This document shows positions 47,701 to 60,239 of a stretch of DNA of 64,000 bases, one piece after another. The stretch lies in the NCBI RefSeq assembly GCF_003073045.1, contig NC_037590.1, positions 17,204,778 through 17,268,777 of the forward strand, read 5' to 3'. Position 1 is the first letter of the stretch. Each line of letters starts with the position of its first letter. The notes below the pieces were generated by a model. That model did not search any database. It was not told the DNA's origin and worked only from the letters and a program-made list of their open reading frames with translations. Source of the DNA: Pomacea canaliculata (lineage: Eukaryota; Mollusca; Gastropoda; Architaenioglossa; Ampullariidae). Both the position numbers and the translations under genes were made by a program.

Positions 47701-50166
47701 TGGCAGAAAAAGAAGCCATCTGCTCCAGAGTCAATACAATGTAGTGAAGAATATCAAACACATTGAATAAGGAACGGTAATGTTGTTATTTCTTTAAAAG
47801 GATTGAAGGCTTGTTATCATTTTCATTATGACCATACCTAGCACCAAAACTCCATGTTTATGAGCAGAAAGCACCCAGCCGAGAGGTGGCAATGTGATGA
47901 AGTCATGACTAAAGTAGACAAAGATGTCAACACACTCCCATCTGGAGAAATAATAAGCATTTTTCTTTTGTCCTCCTTGAAGGTATCTGTAAATAATAAA
48001 AAATGTTCATAGCCATTAATTTCTAAATAACTGGTTGTCTAGACTTCATGTGGCTATAACCATTTCATCATTTGGTATCTTCCAGAAATGAATGTTGTGA
48101 ATTGAATAAAAGTCTATTAGAGCTACAAACATCACTTAAAATTATTTTTAAAATACACATGACTTTGTTTCCACTTAGCATTTAAACACCAGCTAGTTTG
48201 TCATGCCATGTCCATTAGGGATTGAGAAGCGATTTTCCAATAGTGTTTTATTTACAGGTTTACACACAGTATTTTGTACTTGCATTATTCAACAATGGAG
48301 TTAAAGCTGTACAGTGGTCACAGGTCATAGACAATGCACCTCTTAATGTTTGTAATATGCTCTAAAATGATCCTTGATCATTGTCTTGTGTATTGAAAAC
48401 CATGAATGTGACCATCTACCAATTTTCTGAATCAACCCAAATAATAAAGAAATGAATAAAGATTATCTTGATCTCAAATGACTCTGCCATATGTCACCTG
48501 TCCTCAAGGTAGCCACCTTTAAAGTCATGACACACAAGTGTGGATGGTTTTGTGCAGAGTGTTGTAGGGCGGGAAAAGCATGGCGTGGTGTTGCACATAA
48601 AATCTGCTACAGGCTTCCATGACAAGACTTCTGGAAGAGTCTTTAAGCCAATGCATTCTGGCTGCTTAGTTTCTGGATCCACACAAAAAGTTGTACCTAT
48701 GTAAAAATAAAAACAAGTACCTGTCTGAATATATTCAACCCTAGAAAAGAATTTTTGCTTATACTGCATGATCTGGTTAATATTTACAGATTTTAGACAA
48801 TATTCTATAAGACCCCTAAACTATTGGCACTTACGTTTTCGATATACTGTATAAATAATGCAACTTTCAATTTCATATAAGGGGCATTTGCCTAATATCA
48901 TAGTACTCATACAATGGCAGGAAAATATTATACCTATGCCAATACAGTAGCAAAAACATGTATGATCATCTGTTTGCATAAAGGTGTTTTTTTTTTTTTT
49001 TTATAAAATGAGACTTATCTTGCTGCTCTCTACCCTTCCGAAGTAGTGAATCAAAACCTCCGGGCGTATCTAAACGTATGGGTATAGTCTGCGCATGCAC
49101 ATGAAGCGAAACTTCATTACATGTACCGCCTGGTATAGTTTACTTGAAATAAAAGTAAAGGACGAAACATTACAGGACATACGAAATAAAATGGCATTGC
49201 AAAAGCAAAATTATACAACTCACAATATGCTTTCAGCTGGTTTTGATAAATAAACCCAAGAAATGTTTACTAATCCATCGGATGTTTATTTATCAAAACC
49301 ATTATCTCACCCCCTTCCACCCCAACATCTATCCATACATAAACATTTGCACGTTTTCCTTTTTTTTCAGAAACAATGTAACAATGTATAATGTGAATTT
49401 CTGCATTCTGTTTATATATTTAATCTACATGTTTTATATGATGATGTTATTTTATGAATACAATGGTCAAAAGCACCACCAGGAACACTTTTCTTTTTGG
49501 GTTATGTGCCACTCAGAAAGAGGATTCATTCATTGTTTCACACTCTGTACTCATTTTTGTGTTTTTAATATTTGGTTCCCAAAGACTAACACACTTTTTT
49601 AACAGTACCAACTAGTTTCGTATAGTTTTTATGTAATAAGAATACATGTAACACAATTACTGAACTGTGTAGCACATTTATTGTGTTTTATCAATACAAG
49701 TTCGTGGTCTTACAAATGTACTTCCTGATATCTTTAAAATCCCACATTTCATATGACACCATACGAACAGCGATGGGAGAACAAGCCTGACAGGTTTAAA
49801 AGGTCAAGAATAGCTGACGGGAGGCTGTTGCTATACACAATTTCTCCACTTGTTGCGTGAACGCGACAAGTACAGGTGAAGGAGATAGGCCTAAAGAAAC
49901 TTTCATTCAGTGACGCACACATACATTGCTCCACGAAGCACAAAATTTATTGTCCCAAATAAGTCCCGTGCGAAAAAGGTAATCAGTGTAGCTGGTGGCT
50001 GACATGCACAAAAGAAAATGGTCAACATACCCTTGGTTCGGCTCGTAACATTTGCCATTTGCCACGGACCCTCATGTACTTGTAAATGTAGCTCTGTGCC
50101 ATTTGGAGGCTTATTTTGTTTTCTTCTAGTGAAGAGCTCTTTCAAGGGGACTGTAACATGTTGCAT
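41710..50166 (-). CDS. ENGASE: Cytosolic endo-beta-N-acetylglucosaminidase (GH85)
   Basis: Twelve coding exons on the minus strand: 50166-50031, 48696-48498, 47986-47838, 47506-47352, 46575-46427, 46016-45845, 45140-45037, 44826-44718, 44070-43886, 43688-43350, 42981-42774, 42120-41710. They join in phase to 771 residues (human 743). Landmarks: LVCHDFKGGYLEDRYLQGG; ECVDIFVYFSHDFITLPPLG; HGVLVLGTLITEW; the catalytic segment FDGWLLNIEN (about 201-210), whose N207 and E209 match the GH85 Asn/Glu pair; ILWYDSVTEAGDLMWQNELN; FFDACDGIFLNYCW; DVFVGIDVFGRG; AAVFAPGWVLETLGE; LPLATSFCQGQG. The enzyme cuts the chitobiose core of N-glycans on free glycans and misfolded glycoproteins exported from the ER. 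No signal peptide is present, consistent with a cytosolic site. The C-terminal exons are less conserved, as usual. Confidence 0.97.
42392..42577. repeat. MITE copy 2 (AAAGGCCAAA termini)
   Basis: Terminal inverted repeats AAAGGCCAAACTTCCACC and GTAGAATTTTGGCCTTT, extended inward by a looser inverted match (GGTTTCACCC with GGTGAAACTA). The interior shares GGGAGGGAGGTGAGGG and AAGCAATTAGCAAAGC with the copy at 31774. It lies in the last ENGASE intron. Confidence 0.85.
45316..45504. mobile_element. hAT-like MITE with 8-bp target duplication
   Basis: Left end CAGGGCAGGGGAACCTTTTT and right end GATGTTCCCCACCCATG form hAT-type terminal inverted repeats (consensus CAGGGGTGGGGAAC). The flanks ATCTAACT (45308-45315) and ATCTAGCT (45505-45512) match at 7 of 8 positions, the target-site length of hAT elements. 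It is 189 bases with no transposase, in ENGASE intron 6. Confidence 0.85.
49238..49301. repeat. Perfect 18-bp inverted repeat
   Basis: TGGTTTTGATAAATAAAC (49238-49255) and GTTTATTTATCAAAACCA (49284-49301) are exact reverse complements with a 28-base loop, in ENGASE intron 1. It could be a stem-loop in the pre-mRNA or the tips of a tiny palindromic element. Confidence 0.85.
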
Positions 50167-50184
50167 CTCCTTGTGAAAAGATTT

Positions 50185-50800
50185 TCTGTGTAATACACTA
50201 CCTCAGTTAAATCTACATCTTTAAAATTAGCTTTATTTGCGGCGTGTGCAATTTATTTCGATCAGGTACGTATATACGTACTTCGATCACCTCAATATGC
50301 GATCTGGATCGAAAGTAATTGAAAACAACAGACGCGCACTCAAAATTCAAGCAGTCGACGCTACCAATCGTTATAAAGTATAACAAGAGGCACAGGAATA
50401 ATTAATAGAGTATGTGTCTATATTTTTATATATACGCTGCTCATTATGACACACACACATGGCACACCCACGCACTTCTGATATAAAATCCTTGATCTTA
50501 TTGACTGATAATCAAGATTTCCTTAGAGATGTCTATCTATTAAATAAATAGAATTATGCGCAGCTCTAAATATGTGACATAAGTTGATACTTTATAGTAC
50601 GGGTCTTTTGTAATAAACACATAGATGATCGACATGTATCAACATATTTATCCAGTTTTGGGCTCACGTAACAGGTCTATATGATCTAAATGTAAATAAC
50701 TCGAAGATATATATATCGTGACATCCTGGTGTAACCTATGATCATTATTTACACAAGTTATCCAAGACAAAAAGGCAAATAAGATGAAAAGGAACTCACC
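50185..50800 (-). promoter_or_regulatory. Possible ENGASE 5' UTR intron and upstream exon
   Basis: Upstream of the start codon the minus strand has an acceptor, TTACACAG, ending at 50186, so the first coding exon may begin at 50185. A strong donor AAG|GTGAGTTCC lies at 50800/50799. This suggests a non-coding first exon further right (about 50800-50950) and a 614-base 5' UTR intron. Not proven. Confidence 0.35.
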
Positions 50801-52119
50801 TTAATATACCAAGCAACACATTTCGAAATAAATCGTGGAGGGGTCTAAAAATAAATCGTTATGACAAGAGTAAAGTACATGCCACGCAGTTCACGTGCAG
50901 GTCACGAGGCCGTGCCGACAGCGCAATATTAACAGATACATGGTTACCACCTCACAACGGAGTTTCCAGAATGTATATTAATTGTCAAGCAGTCGACACA
51001 AGCTTGTTTCAGGATTGGGGATGGTGGGTGTGGGGAAACTCAATCACTGATTGAGATGTTTTTCAAAGATTTGAGACTTATCTTTTGTATTGCTGTGACT
51101 ATTTATTTGCTCGCCCATTTTTTTTTTTTTTTTTTTTTAAAATCTGTAATCGTAATGTCTTCGTCGACTTTTATGGAATACATACGTAATGGAAGATATA
51201 TTGTCTTCCGTCTAAAGTGACTGAAATGGAACCACTGCATGTATATGCTGATTTTGAAAATATTAATTCCGTTCAAATAAAAATGTTCTTTTTAAATTAA
51301 TCTTTTAAACGATTTTATTCACCGAGTAATTTCCTCGACATTTCAGTTTTCCCTGTTTGGGTATAGGAAATGTTGCCTCCTCTATCTACTGCTGGAATGG
51401 CTATAGATTGTAGATCGAGTGTCTTGTATTGTGTGGTTGAAAAATGAGGTGGTGTATGTGGGAACTTTAATAAAACTCGTGCGTATGGGTGGGCTAATCT
51501 GAGCTTTCTTCAATGTCCGGTGTTTTCTTGAAGATGCATCTCAGGATGTTAGTTTTAAACCCCTCAAAACCTATGCCAGGGAGACGCATTCATGAACGTC
51601 CATAACATGAATTATCATTCTGTTGCATAATGAAGTGGAACAGACAGGGGAGAATGTGAACAAAATGAAGTCAATTCTTGTTTACCGCTCACAGAAAACG
51701 GACTCGCACTGACGAACAGCCAACATACGACCTTAGCCAGTCACACGAACATCCACGCTTCCTGGTCGTCGAGCATCTTGCAAAATTAAATCCCAAAATA
51801 CATGAAATATCGGACTTTCTCTTTCACACTCGTACAATAATGAATTTTTCCTTGAGTGGCTTGTGATTATTTAGTCAGAGGAGCGAGAGCTGTGCGCATG
51901 TGTGTGTGAAATGAGTGGGTGAGGTAGGGGCAGAATTATCAGCAGCGACGAAGAGGAGAACGCAAAAGACTCTAACACGAATTTTTTCTTCGTATCGTCA
52001 AGTAATGTCAAATGTAGAGAAGAATCGTAGTAGGGTGCTATTCAAAACTAAAACCGATGCCTTCTCTACAGTAACAGTTTAACTTCTTTTTTCCCCGATC
52101 CCAAGCAAGTAAAAGAGTT

Positions 52120-52329
52120 ATGGCCATGACACCTGAAGTATGTAAGGTTCTGTTTAACTTCATCTTCTTGATGTCTGTTCTACTTGCAACAGTCACTGTC
52201 ACAGCCAGGATCAATCAGGAAAGGGAGCATAACACTGGAGTGTTAAAGTATTGTTACGAATATCTGGACATACCTGTCATTATCTTGTTTGTTTGTTCAT
52301 ATTGCTTATGTTCTTTGTTTGTTCACTAA
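52120..52329 (+). CDS. Short ORF with signal-peptide-like start (hypothetical)
   Basis: It begins MAMTPEVCKVLFNFIFLMSV then LLATVTVTA, a plausible cleaved signal peptide, followed by RINQEREHNTG. After that the frame runs into hydrophobic AT-rich sequence. It could be the first exon of a small secreted protein with a donor at about 52248, but I found no phase-compatible second exon. It may be chance. Confidence 0.2.
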   Translation: MAMTPEVCKVLFNFIFLMSVLLATVTVTARINQEREHNTGVLKYCYEYLDIPVIILFVCSYCLCSLFVH

Positions 52330-55300
52330 GGTTATGATCTGGGAACCTTGTTTATTTATAAAATTTTCATGTCTGCTTGTTTATGTTGTTTAAGTTTCTT
52401 GTTTATTTGTTCATGCTGTTTATTATTTCGTGTTTGTTTCTTTGTGACTCCCCTATTGTTAGTATATCCTGATCGGTGCCGCAAGGAAATATTAAATATA
52501 CAGTATCGTCGCAAGTTTTGTCTGCATCGACAGTATGAACGAAAAAAACAATTTCATGCTGACAACAAGAATTGTTGACATTGTGTTAATCATTTCAGTA
52601 TACTTCAGAAACTTTTCACATCTTCGGCAGCAGACGATGGGTGACGATTCATCAGCGTGTAGGATACGGTGTACACCCGAAGATGCGCCATGGGGGTATT
52701 CGGCTCACACCTGTGAAGCTTGTTAGGAGAACGAAGAGTAGGCATTTTCTACAAGGTACCAGCCACTCTAAGGAATGAATAGATGAGTCATGATGAGTGA
52801 TCTCGTCTGATTCAGGCTAACTTAAACATTGAATCCCGCTCTGCCCTACCTGGCCGCCGTGTTGGCATGACGTCAGCAAATGAAGTGTCGGGGTTCTTGA
52901 GCTTGGCTCGGATCCATTTATATTTTATTACCTCTCTTGCGTGAGATAAAGGTGGTGGGAGTTGTTCACTTCAGGGTGTGTGTATGTGAGAGAGAGAGAG
53001 CAGGAGAATTTGATCGAGGGAGCCAGTCAGAAAAAAAAAAAAATGGAAGAATTGTAGAAGAATTCGTCATCCATGGTTGGCAGTTGGGACACTTGATAAT
53101 GTACCAGTAATTCTTGCATTCTTCACTTCTATGGGATCTTCTGAATGACAGTGCAGTTCAGTCCTGGATGTTGTTTACTCATGTCTTCTGCTATCTTCCC
53201 ACTTTAATCTGTCTCAATTGCAACTGCTTCCTGCAGGATCGTCTCTGCATGATCGTCCTGATGATCATGAGATGTGGCCAACCAACTTCAGTTCCTCTTT
53301 CCCACCCACCTCTCCACCAACTTTCTTTTGTCCGGGTTCAAGTCTCACATCTGTGTGTAGAAAGGAGATGACTGGATTGGCTTGGATTTATAGCTGAGAG
53401 AAATGCCAGTCCAGATGTGTTTCAGTTTAACAAACGATGTTATTGCCAAGCGTTGTTCTTGCTTTCAGCCTTTGTCAGAGACAGTTGATATTTAATGTTG
53501 TCTCTATAAAGAAAAGAAGTTTAAGACTGCGTGGCTAGTAAACAAAGAGAGTGACAAAAAGGAAAAAAAAAAAAATCTCTGACACTCCACAAAATGACAG
53601 ACCATTGTGTGCAATGAGTAAATGCATCGTCTGGACTTCGTGATGTAGGCTCGATCAATTTTCAGCGAGAGTGGCGACACCTGCGTGTTTTGGTATCAAT
53701 CTCTCCACAGGAAGGCTTCATCTTTGATGGACATGCTAATTCATTCTCTTCTTCGAGGAACCTTAGCACACTGTGGTGATGCTCTTGCCAGGTAAATGCT
53801 GCTGATACAAGCGTGACTTGAGGATCGATTTTTATTCACTTTATTTTCGTAATTGACAGCCAACCGCTTTTCAGGGCTGAGAGCATCAGCATCTGCTGAG
53901 TAGGAAGCTGGGCTTTGCACGGTTAAACCTTTCGGTGTTGGTCACGATATACCACCTTCGAGTCTACAACTATAATTCAGCAGTTTGCTTCATCGTCCTG
54001 ATGCTTACTTAAGACATAAAAACAAAAGTTGAAAGTTCAAAGGTCAGGTCCAGGCTGACGACGTGTTCCTCTCATCGTCTCTCTTGGCTTTCAGCATCAG
54101 ACAGATGAAGAGTGCCACGAGAACACGGCGACAGGAGGTAGGTATTCAATATTGTTCACTTGACACGCGACTGCATGCCGATTTGTCTTCCCTTCACCAG
54201 TCTCTGACACTAAAGATTTGATGTCGAGCTCGTTAATCACGATGAAAAAGAAACAAAAACATTCACGGTAGCTCTTGACTAAAAGCGAGATAAATAAATA
54301 ATACGGATTTTTAAAGTTAATGGAATAAGATGTTTGTAACAGTTGAAAGGTTTCTGTCTCTGCAAAACCGATTATTCAATTTAAGTTTTTTTATGCTATC
54401 AACAATTTTGAAAGTAATTTAATTTAGTAATTAAAGTTTCTTCTTTTTGCGGGAAAATCTTTGAAGCGTATGGACATTTTCTCTAAAACTTATTTGAATG
54501 TTTTTGTGAAACAATGGAACTGCGCCCGAGGTAAAGTAACATTGTGGGAATAGGTAATTTATGAGAATACCCAAATCATAAGAATACCAGACTGGTTCAC
54601 TTTTTCTTAAAGGAGCTAATTAGTTATGCTACACGCTGTCAGGAAAGGACAATTATCTCCTAAAAATCGTCATTTTATCAAAAGGCGAGGGATGCGATAG
54701 AAAGAGCTTTTCTGTAGTTGAAAGCTAGAGTGAACTCGGTGGGTTTCCAACTTAACAATTTTAGGAATAGAGGTTTGTGTTGGCTCAGCTGAGTTTGTGA
54801 ACGCATACTTCGCCTCCCATTCTACATATCCCACCAAAAGGACTAGAGGCAGAAGACTATAGACGAATAAATGCACATGAACTTCAAATATGATTAAATG
54901 TCTGCACTATCCAAGGGTATTCCGTTAAGGGTGATCAAAACCAAAAATGAAATGTTTTGGCTGTTCTCCACATAAACCACATAACGTAGATAACAAAACA
55001 GCACCAAAAGTCGAAACAATATTCTTGACTGAAAATGGAAGCTTCTGGATTATCTGAGACTCTGTTTAGGTTTCGTTGCACCATTCCAGGATTTTCTTTC
55101 TGTTTACAAAGATTACAGTGCAGTTTTTTTTTCAAGAAAATGTCTTTGGATCGATGCACACTTGCTGAGAGAGAAGTAGTAAGGACAGGGTGGTGTGGAT
55201 GTGGTGTTGGACTAGGGATTGGGTGGTCAGGTGGTGAGACATTACTCACTGAGAGTGGTTGATGACAGTCGTCAGTGTGCGCATACACTAATACAGAGAA

Positions 55301-57620
55301 AGAAAGGTGGTGGGGTGAAGACACTGTACTTTTGTGATACTTTTGCTAAAAGCAAATCATGGTACTCAAAGGCATGTGGTCAGAACACACACACACACAG
55401 AGTCACTTTTTGTACCAGAGAGCGAGAAAGAGAAAAGAGAGACGATGTATTTGCCTCTGCTAATAGGTTGACCTACACTTAGTGGAAAAGTAAAAATAAA
55501 CTAAGAAAGAAAATTGTTTAGATTGTACTGAAGCTTTCTGTGCTGTGATTCGAATTATCACGTACATTAAACAGAGAGTGCGTATAGAGGAAAGTAAAAG
55601 TTAGTAGGTCCTCTTTGATCCTCTTTGAAAAAATCAGACAGGTACGTGTCGCGTGTAAGCCACAAATGTTTGTAAAACATACTATCGTTTACATCTCGAA
55701 ATTATTGCAGTAAAGGTAAAGGGAAACCGAGGATAGCAGACGATAAATTTTGAGATAAACACTTACCGCTCCCTTCATGTGTGTGTGGTTTTCTATTCCA
55801 CGCAGTCACCTCCACTGTTCTAACAATAAGTGAAAGACGGTGGACTAAAGACGATGGACCGAAGATGGTATACAAAGAACGACAAACTAAGATTTGAGGC
55901 TAAAGTAGGCTGCTATAGTAATGTCCTGTCCTTAGTGAGTCTATACTATTAAGCATGTTCAAAACCGTACAATTTATTCTTTAGTGCAAAATCCTCAACC
56001 CGACTACAGACGGCACACCAAAGACTGGACACTTAGGACGGCACACTAGAACTTGGGGGAACGTTGGCCTCTAGCTAGTGTTCTTTACAGTCCCCAGTGA
56101 ACTGTAGAGGCGTATACAAACGGTCAAAGTACGGTCAAACTCGTATAGTTTATTAGTATAAAATCTTGAGCTTCGACATTAACGCAGCCTAAATCCAGTT
56201 AGGTCAAAACACAACTAACCAGCCAACCACAATCTTAAAATGTCGCCAAAAGACTAGACTAGAGTAGACCAAAACAATAGTTTAATTAAATGGACCATAC
56301 CCGCTATGAACGCAGTGACAAAATATTGGAGCAGGTACGTTCACTGGACAGAGTAAGAGCACACGTGCGCAGGCTGCCTCAAGGGAGGAGCATGTTGTCA
56401 TTAATTGCCTTGCCTTGCACGTGCGATCGTTGGCGACCTCGCCGGGACGGTTCACCATGGTCTGGTACAGCAATCGCCTGCTCAGATCAGGCAGTCGTGC
56501 AGGAGTCGTGTGCACAGCCACCCTAAAGTCTAAGGCTTAGATGGCAGTCAGCTAAAATAACAAAATATTAATAGCTTAGTTGACTTGCTAGACCTTAGCA
56601 TCCAGCTTCATGAATTCCTGGAGGAGGATCTGTTCAGGAGTCACACACCACATCATCACACTGTGTTGTGTTTGAACTGGTGTTATCTATCCCCCAAAAT
56701 ACCTCAGTTGTACATCCAAACCCTTCACTCTGACCATGAATGTAGCCACTTTCTAATCATAACTAACCCTCGACCCTAGCCCTTTTATCAAACTGTTATT
56801 GGATTTAGTCTCTTTTATGTAATTTAAGCAGATTTCAATATTCGATAAGGAATATCTTTTGTCCGTGTTTCGTTATTGCATCATGTATGTGCTTGACTGT
56901 ATTTTGTCATGTGCTCAGGATGCCCTTAGCTCCATTTTTTTTTTGGGGGGGGAGGGGGGATCTTCATTTTACGAAAAATGTACAAAAATTCTGACGAATC
57001 AAAAGTTCGTGTTGCATCTCCCTCGCTTCGTCACTAAAGCTGCTAATTCACTGCTTGGGAAAACCGGGAGATAAGGTTGCCAAGGGATACCGGTGGGCAG
57101 TATGTTGTATTATTTTTTTTCAAATCCCAGAAGCAATTAGGGAAAGGCTGGGACCGAAAGAGCCCCAGTGGGGTTATTCCTTTCCTGAGCAACAATACCG
57201 ACTTTGTCATGAGGTGTACACATAGAAATGGCAGGCCGCCCTTTAGAAAAATGTAACACTATTAGCTTTCTTGTCAAACTTTCCCGCAACCTAATATTAC
57301 AAAATATTTTTAATTAGGCCAAGTGAGTGAGCATAAATATGTAGAAAGTACACTCACTCACTCGTTAAGTTTTCTGACTGCAGTTCACGTTTGTTAGAAT
57401 GCTAGACTTTGCATTGTTTCATCTTCTTCATCGATCCAAAGCCTCTGATTATCAATATTTTACTCGTTTTCTGATATATCAGAATCAGTGCTTACTTTCT
57501 GGTAATCTTTTGCTCCATCCAAGTGTTCTCCAACCATTTATCACGAAGTCCTTCTCACTACCTGTAGCACTGGCGTTAGGAAGATGCTCGTCTTTGGGAA
57601 AGCGGCTAAGTCCATACTGA

Positions 57621-57715
57621 CAGTGAATGAGGTTCACATCTTTGTCTCATCACTATCTTTTTTGAGATGGCGGCTGCCCCTCTTGTCACCTCCTCTCTCT
57701 AGTTCCTACGCCACT
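57621..57715. repeat. Possible DNA-element right end
   Basis: The sequence ends in AGTTCCTACGCCACTG, the same terminus as at 6754-6765, but no left end is clear. Probably a truncated relic. Confidence 0.2.
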
Positions 57716-58522
57716 GATCATAAATGATTTGTTCAAGGGATTAGAGTTTCTGCTCTTTGATTCTTTGATGATCAATTTTAAAAGACCATAAGCCAACCGT
57801 TGAAATTCCCAACTGATATGCTATCTAAAAAGCTAGCAACATCATTTTATCAACTTAAGCCGTCACCAGTCAGAACCTGCTTTTCCAGTCGATGAATTTA
57901 AAAAAAAATATATAATTTACTGATCTCCGAGGACCTCTCTTGTCAAGAGCTTTATCATCACCTCCTAGACTTCAACGTATATGCTCAGTCCAGAAATATT
58001 ACAATTAGCAGAGCTCTGCAGAATGAAATCCAATGGATATTTTTTAAAATAAGAAATTTCAACGCATGAAAGCTGTATGAATGATTATTATAATCATCTT
58101 CTACAAAAGGAAAAACACAGTTGTCGCCCACGTCCACAGTGTTTCGCGCCAACACCTAGGTGACGGCTAAAGGGCAAAGACGAGTAATAATCTCTCGGGA
58201 GTGTTGTCATAAAGCAACAACAACAAAAATGCAGTCACTGAAATGATTCTAGTGCTTGGCGCCATCACCAGCTTCATCTGTCTACACCCACGCTGACAAA
58301 GAAGACCACTCAGCCAGCAGACATCCTGCTAAAAATGGCGAAGGTCTTGCAGCAACGCATATTTATTGTATCAGTAATCATATTTATTTATGGAAGGGAA
58401 GTATGTCAGCGTTTTTTGGATCTTAATGGCTGCCTGGGTACCTGGAGGGAGAGCACTGGGATGTGTCGAATCGAAAGAACTCAAAACAAGACCACGTACA
58501 TCACGTGCTGTATGATACTTTG

Positions 58523-58655
58523 TATGTGAGTGCTTGTCACCAACCCAGTGAGGATCGAATGCCCTAGTTTCGGATCTCGTCCCAAGCAAACTGTTTTTTT
58601 TTTTTTTTTTTGTTTCCTTTTCACGTGACACCTGTTTATAGTTGCAGCCTGCAAA
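58523..58655 (+). repeat. Degenerate SINE copy (family 1, copy D)
   Basis: GTGCTTGTCACCAACCCAGTGAGG, then GGATCTCGTCCCAAGC and a T-rich block follow the order of the head of the copy at 39251. A T run of about 22 has expanded in the body, and the conserved 3' end is missing or unrecognisable. Confidence 0.5.
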
Positions 58656-58975
58656 TGCCGAGTTTCCAGCTCAGCTTAAAGAAACCAATCGCCCCTCGCC
58701 ATCCCTGTATGTGTGTAGGTGGGCAACACGTGCAGGGTTTAATCTTGCATTAAAATGTGTTTGCATTCATTTGTGTCTGTGTGGGTCAAGCCCTCGTTTT
58801 GTCTGTTTACAAGCTGTACACATTAATAATGCCAACAGCTAACAAGGTGGCAGCAAAATCGCATTCAATGATTTGATCGACTAATTCTGCCTTTGTTTGA
58901 TCGCGAGAGATGCCTTGGAACCTCTTATTGCGCGTTTACACAAAGTAGATACACACACTTTGGGTTTGGTTGTTC

Positions 58976-59106
58976 GGAAATCGGCCTTCAGTGCAAAGGT
59001 TTGAAAAAAGTAGATCGTTTCCAACGCAGACAGAACCAGCCTAGCAAACACACAATAAACGATCTACTTTTTTTTTTCCAAACCTTTGCACCGAAGGCCG
59101 ATTTCC
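58976..59106. repeat. Long inverted repeat (about 45-50 bp arms)
   Basis: Left arm 58976-59020 starts GGAAATCGGCCTTCAGTGCA and ends AGTAGATCGTTT. Right arm 59057-59106 is its near-complete reverse complement, AAACGATCTAC to GGCCGATTTCC. It differs by one substitution (CAGTG versus CACCG context) and a longer T tract. The loop is 36 bases. It is compatible with a foldback element, a small MITE or a hairpin RNA. Confidence 0.85.
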
Positions 59107-60239
59107 GTGGCAGCTAGAAGGCGCTGAGAAAACAGATGTTGCATTTGTGAACCGCCAGCAACGGAGAGCAGCTTCGAACTTTGTTTTTGTCCATCGATCG
59201 GCTGAGTGGGCAAATAAACGCGGGTTGAAGTGGATGTTAAATGCACCGTCGCACGCAGAAGTGAGTAAATAAGTGTGTGCGTGCGCGCGAGAGTGAGTGT
59301 GTTTCAGTGTGTTTCTGTGTTTGTCTATCTACATATATATTTTGTCTATCTACATGGTACACGTGTTTGCCTGGGTCGCAACTGCCGCTCACCCTTTCAG
59401 TTGTTATTTTATCGTCAACGTTTGATCTGTCGTTTCATTGGAGCCAAGCGTATTCATGCGCGGCCTCGATGCACGACACAGGGAAACACTTGTTCTCCTA
59501 ACTCCCTTTCTGACTGGACAGGTTGACAGCTCATGTTTGGCAACGAGGCCACGATGTTTCCAGTGAATGGTGATGTGGTGCCAGCCACTCTCTCGCTCTC
59601 CCATCTCTCTCCAATTCGGTTACCCCCCCTCTCTCTCTTCTTGGCATCTCTCTCTTTTTCTTTCTCACATGATATTCTCTGAAATTACATTGTAAACATT
59701 TGAGATGCGCAGAAAATACATCTCGCAACTTTCTTCAGCGTAGTATTTTTTCTCATTTGGAGCGATAGGGAGCATCTTAGAACTGAGAAAAAAAAAGCTA
59801 AGTCTGCTACGGAGCAACCCACGAACCAAGCATTGATTATTATCTTCCTGTAGATGAAAAGAACAGCCTTGACAAATTTGTTAAACATCAGTCAAACGAT
59901 GAACTTATGCAAAGTCTTTCTCGGTGAAAACAAGGGATATGGGAGGAGAGCGGAAACAATAGACATTATATAACTTCTGCAACGAATAGGACAGTAGAAA
60001 CTTCGTCCTTAATTAAATTTTCCAACCTACTCTGAATAATAAACGAATACTTGTAGAGAAAGTTATATAAACCCCTGCATTTGCAACAATCGAGCATTGT
60101 CGCCCTTTTCATCTAAACCATCATCAGTTAATGCAGCAGTTAATATTATGTTTTCCACACCTATCATCTGCTTTCCCCTACACCAGGAGAGCTCATTTTC
60201 CAATTTTTGTATACCTTCATCAATATTGCTAAACTCTCT

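Noticed and set aside
49243-49602. 119-residue ORF in ENGASE intron 1
   Set aside because: Hydrophobic AT-rich translation, starts inside an inverted repeat, no family resemblance.
56282-56526. Overlapping ORFs on both strands
   Set aside because: Equal openness on both strands in a GC-richer patch, no family resemblance and no splice partners.
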